Below are positions 43,231-51,415 of a DNA stretch of 64,000 bases, one piece after another. Location: assembly GCA_964521025.1 (NCBI GenBank), contig CAZFPK010000010.1, positions 28,377 through 92,376 of the forward strand. The letters are read 5' to 3'. The notes beneath the pieces were generated by a model. It worked only from the letters and a program-made list of their open reading frames with translations, was not told the DNA's origin and searched no databases. This stretch comes from DRTC01 sp964521025. Its GTDB lineage: Bacteria; Cloacimonadota; Cloacimonadia; Cloacimonadales; TCS61. Made by a program: the position numbers and the translations under genes. Numbering within the stretch: position 1 is the stretch's first letter; each line of letters begins with the position of its first letter.

Positions 43231-43932
43231 ATGAAAAAATATTTATCTTACTTAATTTTGATAATTATCTTTATTTCAGGCTGTAAAATAAAAAAAACAA
43301 CAGAATCCGATGATCAAATTTCATCTGAAATTTTGCCATTAGCAGTCGATAATACCTGGAATTATGAATTGAATACGGTTGCATATTCCTGTAACGAAGG
43401 TGAACTTGAATGTATTCCCTATTTTATCAGCGATGCGATCGAACATGAAATCACTGAAAAAATGGATATTGAATTTGATGGAGACAGCATCGAAGTTTTT
43501 GTTCTCGTAAATTATTTCGATGCAATTCCTCCGACAGCTTATCGAACTACAAATGAAGGTCTGGTCGAGTACGGAGAAGTCGAAGCTGAAAGAGATATTG
43601 ATTTCGATGTAAAACTAAAAGTCAAATATCCGATCGAAGCGGGTGAGACCTGGATAGATAAAGAAGGATTTTACGGAACCGAATATAAATGTATTTCAAC
43701 TACTGAGTCAATGAACACACCTGCCGGTACTTTTAATTGTTATGTTTTTGAACTTGTCGATGAGAATTTTCTCGAGGATGAATATGTCAGATATTATTAT
43801 ACTCTTGATATTGGTTTGATCGCAGAAATTCATCATCGCGAAACATTCTATTATAATAATATTTACTATGATATTCCTGTGGAGTATCAAAATCATTATG
43901 TGAAAAAAATTACTTCTTATTCTTTGAATTAA
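43231..43932 (+). CDS. Lipoprotein of unknown function
   Basis: 233 residues with a lipoprotein signal (LILIIIFISGC; lipidated Cys17). The mature part is acidic and beta-rich: PLAVDNTWNYELNT near the start, YPIEAGETWIDKEGFYGTEY in the middle, NTPAGTFNCYVFEL near the end. This pattern is frequent in uncharacterised outer-membrane-attached lipoproteins. AGAAGGAATTGG precedes ATG 43231. Its stop overlaps the stop of the convergent gene by 4 bp. Confidence 0.75.
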   Translation: MKKYLSYLILIIIFISGCKIKKTTESDDQISSEILPLAVDNTWNYELNTVAYSCNEGELECIPYFISDAIEHEITEKMDIEFDGDSIEVFVLVNYFDAIPPTAYRTTNEGLVEYGEVEAERDIDFDVKLKVKYPIEAGETWIDKEGFYGTEYKCISTTESMNTPAGTFNCYVFELVDENFLEDEYVRYYYTLDIGLIAEIHHRETFYYNNIYYDIPVEYQNHYVKKITSYSLN

Positions 43933-44747
43933 AGTTTTTCTTTTTTCAGATGCGATTGTTTGGCTAAAGCAATGATCTCGGATGCGATCTCTTCAATGGA
44001 TTTCATTGTAACATTTATGATAGACCAGGCAGGATTTCTAAAAAATAATTCTTTAGCATAATTCATTTCTTTCCTGACAAACTCAAACTCAGCATACTCT
44101 CCAGTTGCTTTTCCAAGATGCTCATGTCTTGCTTTTCGGAGAATTGATAGTCTTTTCGGTTCTGAAACCAAGCAAAAAACTCTTTCCGGAGATATCTTAA
44201 AAACCTGTGATGGCAGATCAATACCAAAAATAACAGGAACATTTGCTACATACCATAGTTTAAAAGCGAGATAAATACTTAGAGGTGTTTTGAAAGTCCT
44301 GGATACTCCCAATAAGATGATTTCTGCTTTCTTTAATTCATGCGAACGCTGACCGTCATCATGTTTAAAAGCAAAATTCATTGTTTCAACTCTTCTGAAA
44401 TATGATTCATTCAGAAGATTAAATAATCCGGGCTTTTCTGAAGGTGAAGTTTCTAATTTATCTGATAATCTTGTTAATAATGGACCTATCAAATCAATTG
44501 TCTCAACATTATGTAAACGAGCATTTCTTAAAAGGTATTCTCTTAATTCATCCGAAACTAATGTATGAATTAGAAAACCATCATTTTTTTCAGCTTCCTG
44601 GATAACATTTTGAACCTGCTCGTTGTCGCCAATTCCCGGTCTTCTTTCAATTTTTATTATTGCTTTGGGGAATTGTGTTAATGCGGCATTAAGTGCATGC
44701 TCTGCAGTTCTTCCGGTTCCATCAGAAACAATATATACTTTATTCAT
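43929..44747 (-). CDS. Pyruvate,phosphate dikinase regulatory protein (kinase/pyrophosphorylase)
   Basis: 272 residues from ATG 44747, chosen because AGAGGTAAGA precedes it. DUF299 family: VYIVSDGTGRTAEHALNAAL at the N-terminus, then DDGQ and the P-loop-like GVSRTFKTPLSIYLAFK. In family members I know, the residue before KTPLS is usually Ser or Gly; here it is Phe. The protein inactivates PPDK by ADP-dependent phosphorylation and reactivates it by phosphate-dependent dephosphorylation. No PPDK gene is in the window. Confidence 0.92.
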   Translation of the reverse strand: MNKVYIVSDGTGRTAEHALNAALTQFPKAIIKIERRPGIGDNEQVQNVIQEAEKNDGFLIHTLVSDELREYLLRNARLHNVETIDLIGPLLTRLSDKLETSPSEKPGLFNLLNESYFRRVETMNFAFKHDDGQRSHELKKAEIILLGVSRTFKTPLSIYLAFKLWYVANVPVIFGIDLPSQVFKISPERVFCLVSEPKRLSILRKARHEHLGKATGEYAEFEFVRKEMNYAKELFFRNPAWSIINVTMKSIEEIASEIIALAKQSHLKKEKL

Positions 44748-45243
44748 TCTTACCTCTGTTAAATTTTTTTTTACTTTCATTTTAAGTCAACAGAAATGAT
44801 TTATAATTTCATGCTTATTTTCAGTTCTTGAAAATTACTAAAACGGTTTCAAAAAATCGATTTAGAACCGTTCGTTCAAAAAGTTATATTATTATATTAC
44901 AATATAAAAAAAATAGCATTGAGATATGTTTTTGAGATAGGGAATATTTTCCTAAACTGAAACAACCCCTGATAATATATATTATGTAAACATATAACGA
45001 TAAACTTAATTCTATGCGATAAAAAAGAATAGGTTAGTTAATGAGCAGGTTTATTTTTAAATATATTTCATTAAATCATTTTTAATGAATTTTGCATTTT
45101 TTTATTGCTATTGACATTTTATCTGTTTGAAAAAAATTAATTTTGATTTTATTGAAAAAGACAATTGTCTTGATTGCAAAAAAATTAGTATTGAGCAAAA
45201 GGACTGTTCAGACGAATTGTCTAACATTTAGGAGAGAAAATTT
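44748..45243. other. Divergent intergenic region before yicC
   Basis: About 500 bp, very AT-rich, separating the PPDK regulator and yicC. A TTGACA (45111-45116) followed 21 bp later by TAATTTTG (45138-45145; fits the Bacteroidota -7 consensus TAnnTTTG) may be the yicC promoter. No gene or repeat family seen. Confidence 0.4.
45111..45145 (+). promoter_or_regulatory. Candidate yicC promoter
   Basis: TTGACA and TAATTTTG, about 100 bp before the yicC start; consensus match only, in AT-rich DNA where chance matches are common. Confidence 0.3.
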
Positions 45244-46122
45244 ATGAAAAGTATGACTGGTTATGGAATCAGCAGATATGTTGATGAAGAATGTGAATTT
45301 GATATTGAACTAAAGTCAGTAAATAGCAGATTTTTGGATTTTAAAATTTTTTTACCAAAAGAATTAAATTTTTTAGAAATTGTGATAAGAGAATCAGTAA
45401 AAAAAGCAATTCATAGAGGAAAAATTGAAATCCGGATCAATTTCTATTTAAAAAAAATGAAGGAAATAAAAATTGATCTGGAAAAATTAAAATCATTTAA
45501 AAAAGCATTTGATTTCGCTAAAATTGAACTGAATTTGAATGATAAATTCCCCCTTGCTGATTTTTTTCTCGAAGATGAAAAACTGCAGCAAAGTGATATC
45601 TTATTTGAACAAAGCACAATTGAGAAAATAGTTCTCAAGTCTTTGCAATCAGTAATAAAAGAACATCAAAAAATGGCTTTGAACGAAGGCAGAGCAATGA
45701 AGAAATTTCTGCAAGATTCCTTTAAAGTTATAACAAAAGCGTTACGGAAGATCGAAAGTGAATTTCCGAAATATAAAAAGAAAATATATCAGAAAATGGT
45801 AAAAAATATAACTCACATTTTGGAAACAAAACTAAAAGATGATGATTATAAACGAATTATGCTGGAAGCTGCTTTATATATCGACAAAGCAGATGTAAGT
45901 GAAGAAATAATTAGAATCAAAGATCATATCGAGAAATTTTTAAATATCTTGAAAGAAAAGAAAAACGAAATCGGAAAAACTTTGAATTTTATCCTGCAAG
46001 AAATGCATCGGGAGATAAATACGATCGGTTCAAAATATAATTCAAAAATAATATTTTCAGAAATACTGATCATCAAACAAGAAATCGAAAAATGCCGGGA
46101 GCTTGTGCAAAATGTCGAATAA
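45244..46122 (+). CDS. yicC: YicC-family endoribonuclease
   Basis: 292 residues. N-terminus KSMTGYGISRYVDEECEFDI and ELKSVNSRFLDFKI (YicC_N), C-terminus with GKTLNFILQEMHREINTIGS and the ending IIFSEILIIKQEIEKCRELVQNVE (DUF1732). Family members are RNases linked to sRNA turnover. GGAGAG precedes ATG 45244. First gene of a plus-strand cluster with a small membrane protein, rnr and waaA. Confidence 0.94.
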   Translation: MKSMTGYGISRYVDEECEFDIELKSVNSRFLDFKIFLPKELNFLEIVIRESVKKAIHRGKIEIRINFYLKKMKEIKIDLEKLKSFKKAFDFAKIELNLNDKFPLADFFLEDEKLQQSDILFEQSTIEKIVLKSLQSVIKEHQKMALNEGRAMKKFLQDSFKVITKALRKIESEFPKYKKKIYQKMVKNITHILETKLKDDDYKRIMLEAALYIDKADVSEEIIRIKDHIEKFLNILKEKKNEIGKTLNFILQEMHREINTIGSKYNSKIIFSEILIIKQEIEKCRELVQNVE

Positions 46123-46549
46123 ACCAATAATCAGCTGGACCTCTCACCCGTTTAAAGATTTCCCTGTTTCATCGATATTGCTGCTTATTTCCATCCTCAT
46201 CATCTCGGTCGGATTATGGAAAATTACTTTTATCAACTGGGAAATGCCGTTGTTTTTTTATTTAGGATTATTGGTGTTCACTCTAACTCTAAGTCCATAT
46301 TTTATCCCAACCAAATATGAGTTTTATGATGAAAAAATCGTAATTTTCTATTTGATGATTCGCATTGAAAAGAAGTATGTAGATTTTGGATGTTTTTATG
46401 CTGATAAAAAAGGGGTAATGTTAAGCACCTTTAAAAAACCACGAAGATTAGATAATTTCAGGGGTCAATCCGTACGCTTTTCAAAGAATCAAAAAGAGAA
46501 AGAAGAATTGTTAAAACTCCTGGAAAATAAAATTGGAAAAAGATTTTAA
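46112..46549 (+). CDS. Two-helix membrane protein
   Basis: 145 residues from ATG 46112, inside the 3' end of yicC (11-bp overlap), so translation is probably coupled. Two helices (~20-40 and ~47-68) are followed by a ~75-residue domain (YEFYDEKIVIFYLMIRIEKK ... KEELLKLLENKIGKRF) that resembles PH-like membrane proteins, though the match is too weak to name. It overlaps the rnr start by 1 bp. Confidence 0.65.
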   Translation: MSNKPIISWTSHPFKDFPVSSILLLISILIISVGLWKITFINWEMPLFFYLGLLVFTLTLSPYFIPTKYEFYDEKIVIFYLMIRIEKKYVDFGCFYADKKGVMLSTFKKPRRLDNFRGQSVRFSKNQKEKEELLKLLENKIGKRF

Positions 46550-48657
46550 TGTTTGATAAGAAAATAAGCTATCAAATCATAAAATTACTTTCGGAAAATA
46601 TACATTCTACATTCAAAATTAAAGAGATAGCAAAAAAAATCAGGATAAAAAAACATAAGTATAAAGATTTGATCGATACATTGTTCAAACTCACAAAAGA
46701 AGGAAAAATATTTCAAAAAAGCAGGAAATATTCTTATCAAAAAAAAATAAATTTTCAAAAATATGTTACCGGCAAATTTGACGCCAGACCTTTAGCGAAG
46801 AATAAATCTTTCGCTTTTATATTAACAGACGAAGATGATCTTTTTATATCCGAAGAAGATACTTTAACTGCTTATCACAACGATCTGGTAGAAGCTGAAG
46901 TACAATTTTCCAGGAAAAAGAAAAAATATGGAATAGTCACAAAGATCATTAAAAGAGACAAGGATAGTATTGTCGGCACAATCATGAAATACCAAAATCG
47001 ATTTTATCTGGTTCCCGATAATTCCCCTATTCACACAAATTTTTTGATCAATAAAATCGCTGGAGCGAAGAATGGTGAAAAAGCACTTTTAAAAATCACG
47101 AATTGGGGAAACCGGGAAATGATGAAATTACCTGCAGGAGATATTATCGAAATTTTGGGGAAAGCCGGAGAACCTGAGGTGGAGACCTTAAGTGTGATCA
47201 AACATTTCGAACTTCCTTTATTTTTTAGGGATTCTGTCTTGGAGGAATTAAGAGAAATTACTGATAATATTTCCGAAAAAGATAAAAGTGAACGAAAGGA
47301 TTTTCGAGATTTGATTACTATTACTATCGATCCGGTTTCTGCAAAAGATTTTGACGATGCGGTTTCTCTGGAAAAGACAGAAAATGGTTGGAAACTTTAT
47401 GTTCATATAGCAGATGTTGCTCATTATATTTTACCTCGATCCGAGTTGTTCAAAGAAGCAAAAAAGCGAGGAAACAGTTATTATTTTCCCAAAAAAGTAA
47501 TTCCTATGCTGCCGGAAAAAATTTCCAATAAAATCTGCAGTTTACGACCCTTTGAAGAAAAGCTAACTATTACTGTGATCATAGAATTTGATCAGGATCA
47601 TGAAATAATCGAGCAAAATGTTGTCGAAAGTATGATCAAATCAAATACCAGATTGACTTATGAAGAAGTAGATGCACTTTTTAATGATGAAGAAAATGAC
47701 ATCGATCCTGCAATTGCAGAAATTTTATTCCGGATGAAAAGACTCTCCTCTTCCCTATCTGCAGGAAAAAAGAAGAAAGGTTATCTCTTTTTTGATCTTC
47801 CTGAAACAGAATATATTTTTGATGAAGAAGGATATATCACCGATCTGAAAAGAAGTCAAGAAACCGAATCACATGTTTTGATCGAGAATTTTATGCTGCT
47901 GGCGAATGAATTTGTTGCAAAATTCCTGTCTTCAAAAAATACTATCTACAGGATCCATGAAAAACCTGATGAACAGGAAATTGGACAGATCAAGGAGATT
48001 GCCGAAAGATTTGATCTGAATTTCAAAAGAAAAAAGAATCTGAACAGATCTCTGCAAATGCTTCTCGATTCGATGCCGGATGATACTTATCATCGTGTTT
48101 TTGATCGGATCATCCTGCGATATTTGAAAAAAGCAAAATATGAAATCAGAAATTCGGGACATTTCGGTCTGGCACTTTCGAATTATACGCATTTTACTTC
48201 ACCGATCAGAAGGATTTGCGATCTAACAGTTCATCATCAAATTAAGAGCATTCTTCACTCGTTTGCGAATCCATTTTCCAAAAAAGAATTGATAGAACTT
48301 GCCAAAATAGCTTCTGAAAAAGAAATTATTGCAGATGAAGCAGAAAGAGAAGTTGACCTGAAAAACAAGAAAATTTTTATGAAGAAGAAAATTGGGGAAG
48401 TTTTTAAAGGGATAATTTGCAGTATAAAATCTGCAGTTATCTTAGTTGAACTCGATGCATTACCGATCATTGGGCTAATCGAGTTGAGTTCACTCACTGA
48501 CGATTATTACGATTTTTATGAAAGGAAAAACTGCTTGATCGGGAAGCGAAAGGGGAAAATTTATAAATTGCTGGATAAAGTAATAGTGCAGGTGATAACC
48601 GTAACCGATGATATCTATTTCAGATTTATAGATAAACAAAACAATATAAAAAAATAA
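46549..48657 (+). CDS. rnr: Ribonuclease R
   Basis: 702 residues. N-terminal winged helix (~5-60), cold-shock domains (~70-210), RNB catalytic domain with ITIDPVSAKDFDDAVSLEKT (catalytic Asp cluster), HIADVAHYI and SNYTHFTSPIRRICDLTVHH, and a C-terminal S1 domain (~610-700). Processive 3'-5' exoribonuclease that degrades structured RNA. The C-terminus is short of the long Lys-rich tail of enterobacterial RNase R. Same direction and 1-bp overlap with the gene before. Confidence 0.95.
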   Translation: MFDKKISYQIIKLLSENIHSTFKIKEIAKKIRIKKHKYKDLIDTLFKLTKEGKIFQKSRKYSYQKKINFQKYVTGKFDARPLAKNKSFAFILTDEDDLFISEEDTLTAYHNDLVEAEVQFSRKKKKYGIVTKIIKRDKDSIVGTIMKYQNRFYLVPDNSPIHTNFLINKIAGAKNGEKALLKITNWGNREMMKLPAGDIIEILGKAGEPEVETLSVIKHFELPLFFRDSVLEELREITDNISEKDKSERKDFRDLITITIDPVSAKDFDDAVSLEKTENGWKLYVHIADVAHYILPRSELFKEAKKRGNSYYFPKKVIPMLPEKISNKICSLRPFEEKLTITVIIEFDQDHEIIEQNVVESMIKSNTRLTYEEVDALFNDEENDIDPAIAEILFRMKRLSSSLSAGKKKKGYLFFDLPETEYIFDEEGYITDLKRSQETESHVLIENFMLLANEFVAKFLSSKNTIYRIHEKPDEQEIGQIKEIAERFDLNFKRKKNLNRSLQMLLDSMPDDTYHRVFDRIILRYLKKAKYEIRNSGHFGLALSNYTHFTSPIRRICDLTVHHQIKSILHSFANPFSKKELIELAKIASEKEIIADEAEREVDLKNKKIFMKKKIGEVFKGIICSIKSAVILVELDALPIIGLIELSSLTDDYYDFYERKNCLIGKRKGKIYKLLDKVIVQVITVTDDIYFRFIDKQNNIKK

Positions 48658-48667
48658 ATAATTACAC

Positions 48668-49879
48668 ATGATCATTTTCATATTCCTGATCCAGTTAATT
48701 TTCTTCCTAGGATATCCCTATATTTTTTTCAGATTCAAGGGTATTGAGAAGAAACAGCGAACAGGATTTTTTTCAAAAAAACTAAAAAAATCCATCTGGT
48801 TCCATGCTGCTTCTGTTGGTGAAGTAAATGCAGTTAAGCCATTACTCCATGTACTTCTCAAAAAATATCCGGAAAGTAATTTTGTGCTAACGACAATGAC
48901 CGGAACCGGTCAGGAAACCGCCAAGAAAATAGATCCTAATATCGCTACATCGTTCTTACCTTTCGATTGTTTTACGATGATGAAAAGGTTTATAAAAAAA
49001 GTAAATCCGCAATTGATCATCCTGGTTGAAACAGAATTTTGGCCCACATTGCTCTGGCTGGCGAATAAAAACAAAATTCCGGTTATTGTTGTGAATGGTC
49101 GTCTTTCAGATAGATCTTTCCCGCATTATAAGAGGTTTTTATTTTTTTGGAAACCTTTATGGAAAACGATTTCTGCTGTTAATGCCCAATCTGAAGAAGA
49201 TAAAAAAAGATTTTTGTCGCTAGACTTCAATAATGTTGTCAATGCTCATAATTTGAAATTCTGTGTAGAACTTCCTGAATTTGAACGCGACATTTCCAGG
49301 AAGGAGATCAAAACATCCAAAAACGATTTTGTGATCGTTTGGGGAAGCAGTCGTCCGGGAGAAGAAAAACTGCTGAAATCAATTTATCACGATTTGAAAA
49401 AAGTAATTAAGAATTTGAAAATTGTCATTGTACCACGACATTTGGAGTGCATGCCGGAGATCGAGTCTATTTTTGCTGATTCTGACTATCAAGTATTTTC
49501 AAAATTAAAACAGCAATACGAAATTCTAATAGTCGATCAAATGGGAATTCTAAACAAAATATATGCTCTTGCTGATTTAGTGATCGTGGGAGGAAGTTTT
49601 TTCAACTTTGGAGGACATAATCCGCTCGAACCTGCTTTTTACAAAATTCCTATTATTATGGGAGAGGACTTCTCATCCTGCCGGGATTCAGTTATGAAAA
49701 TGATAGAAAATAATGGAATTCTGATATCCTCAAATGAAAAATTGTTATCGAATATTATATTCCTGTATAAAAATCCGGAAATCAGGAAAAATCTGGGATC
49801 AAATGCAAAAAAAACTTTACAGGAAAATTCTGATAGTCTGGAAAAGAACCTTGACACAGTAGTTCAGAACTTGTTCTGA
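48668..49879 (+). CDS. waaA: 3-deoxy-D-manno-octulosonic acid (KDO) transferase
   Basis: 403 residues. A short N-terminal membrane anchor (~2-22) leads to the glycosyltransferase N domain with IWFHAASVGEVNAVKPLL, FVLTTMTGTGQETAKK and ETEFWPTLLWLA (acceptor site), then a GT-B C-terminal domain with GGSFFNFGGHNPLEPAFYKI. It transfers KDO to lipid A precursors at the inner membrane, implying an outer membrane with LPS. It starts 10 bp after rnr. ATG 48668 has no strong ribosome site. Confidence 0.94.
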   Translation: MIIFIFLIQLIFFLGYPYIFFRFKGIEKKQRTGFFSKKLKKSIWFHAASVGEVNAVKPLLHVLLKKYPESNFVLTTMTGTGQETAKKIDPNIATSFLPFDCFTMMKRFIKKVNPQLIILVETEFWPTLLWLANKNKIPVIVVNGRLSDRSFPHYKRFLFFWKPLWKTISAVNAQSEEDKKRFLSLDFNNVVNAHNLKFCVELPEFERDISRKEIKTSKNDFVIVWGSSRPGEEKLLKSIYHDLKKVIKNLKIVIVPRHLECMPEIESIFADSDYQVFSKLKQQYEILIVDQMGILNKIYALADLVIVGGSFFNFGGHNPLEPAFYKIPIIMGEDFSSCRDSVMKMIENNGILISSNEKLLSNIIFLYKNPEIRKNLGSNAKKTLQENSDSLEKNLDTVVQNLF

Positions 49880-50038
49880 ATTTATTTAAAAACTTGATTT
49901 ATCCTCAACTGCCGGATGAATCAATTTTCAAGGATTTAGATTATTTTGTGAAAATTGAAACATAGTCAATTATTCAATCTTAAGTCAAGATTATTAAAGT
50001 AAACTTAACTCAAGATTTATGTGATATGAGGAAAAACG

Positions 50039-51010
50039 ATGATACAAGCAAAGCATTATAAAAAACTCTCCAACCAAAAAGTACAGTGTATTCTTTGTCC
50101 GCACTTTTGTGTTCTGGCACACGATGAAGAAGGAAAATGCCGCATCCGGTTCAATACAAATGGCGAATTATACACTTCCAATTACGCAGAATCGATTTCC
50201 ATTAGTATGGATCCGATCGAGAAAAAACCACTTTATCATTTTTATCCCGGAAAAAGCATTCTTTCCATCGGTCCGAATTCCTGCAATTTTGCTTGTGATT
50301 TCTGTCAGAATTTTTCCATCAGCCAGTTTGAAGTCCCGACTTATCATCTCGAACCGGAAGAACTGATCACTCTCTGCCTTAAAAACAAGACAATATTTGT
50401 AGCTTATACGTACACAGAACCAATAACCTGGTTCGAATATATTTTAGATTCATCTCGCTTATTGAAAGAGAGAGATTATAAAATTGTCATGGTTACAAAT
50501 GGTTTTATGAATCCGGAACCATTACACGAGCTTCTCCCCTACATCGATGCAATGAATATCGATCTGAAATCTATGGATGATGAATTTTATCGAAAGTATT
50601 GTAAGGGTAGATTACAGCCCGTTCTGGATACTATCAAAAGAGCAGCAACTAAATGTCATATTGAGATCACTAACCTTTTGATCACTGGAGAAAATGATTC
50701 ACCCGATAATATTTTGAAGCTTGTCGATTTTATCGCTGATATCGATCCTCAGATTCCGGTTCATTTTTCCCGTTATTTTCCACATTTTAAAATGTCCAAT
50801 CCAGCCACCCCGGAATCGACTCTTTATAGAGCACGGGAAATTGCTCGCCGAAAACTGTCTTATGTTTATCTGGGAAATGTCATATCCGATTCCGATACAA
50901 ATTGTCCTGATTGTAATGCAACCCTGATCAAAAGAGGATTTGCTTCAAAGCATCTGGTAAAGAATGGTAAATGTCCCTTCTGCAGTTTTGAGATCTATGG
51001 AGAATTTTAA
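50039..51010 (+). CDS. amrS: AmmeMemoRadiSam-system radical SAM enzyme
   Basis: 323 residues. An N-terminal Cys region (VQCILCPHFCVLAHDEEGKC) precedes GPNSCNFACDFCQNFSIS, the C-x3-C-x2-C radical SAM motif of the AmrS/PflA-like family, then VAYTYTEPITWFEY and a C-terminal Cys cluster (CPDCNATLIKRG ... CPFC) that may hold zinc or another iron-sulfur cluster. Its usual partners AmmeMemo (A and B) are not in this window. Reaction unknown. ATGAGGAAAA precedes ATG 50039. Confidence 0.92.
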   Translation: MIQAKHYKKLSNQKVQCILCPHFCVLAHDEEGKCRIRFNTNGELYTSNYAESISISMDPIEKKPLYHFYPGKSILSIGPNSCNFACDFCQNFSISQFEVPTYHLEPEELITLCLKNKTIFVAYTYTEPITWFEYILDSSRLLKERDYKIVMVTNGFMNPEPLHELLPYIDAMNIDLKSMDDEFYRKYCKGRLQPVLDTIKRAATKCHIEITNLLITGENDSPDNILKLVDFIADIDPQIPVHFSRYFPHFKMSNPATPESTLYRAREIARRKLSYVYLGNVISDSDTNCPDCNATLIKRGFASKHLVKNGKCPFCSFEIYGEF

Positions 51011-51398
51011 AAAACAAAATTTGTCGAATTTAAAAAATTTAGCAGATTTGAAGAAAATATTCACCAAAGCAGATTTCATCCTGATCGTATTCCTGATTTT
51101 ATTTTCCGGAATTTTTCTCATGATGATCAAAAATCATAACTCAGAAAAAATAGTCGAAATTTATCATCACAATATTTTGCTTCGCTCAGAGAGTTTAATT
51201 CAGGATAAGTTAATCGAAATCGAGGGCGGAATTACCATTGAAATTAAAAATCAAAAAATACGAATGAAAGAATCGAACTGTAAAAAACAAGTATGTGTTC
51301 AACAAGGTTGGAATGATACTTTTCCCATTATCTGTGTACCTAATGAGCTCTCAATTGTGATCAAACAAAGGAAAGAGGATATACTGATTACCAGGTAA
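50997..51398 (+). CDS. NusG domain II-like membrane-anchored protein
   Basis: 133 residues from ATG 50997, overlapping the amrS stop by 14 bp. One helix (~27-46) is followed by a beta domain ending IRMKESNCKKQVCVQQGW and IICVPNELSIVIKQR, the pattern of NusG_II (DUF, often near rnf or heptaprenyl genes). The family's role is unknown. The Cys pair in the SNC-x3-QVC motif is conserved in such proteins. Confidence 0.85.
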   Translation: MENFKKQNLSNLKNLADLKKIFTKADFILIVFLILFSGIFLMMIKNHNSEKIVEIYHHNILLRSESLIQDKLIEIEGGITIEIKNQKIRMKESNCKKQVCVQQGWNDTFPIICVPNELSIVIKQRKEDILITR

Positions 51399-51415
51399 AA
51401 AGAAAATTATTAAAA

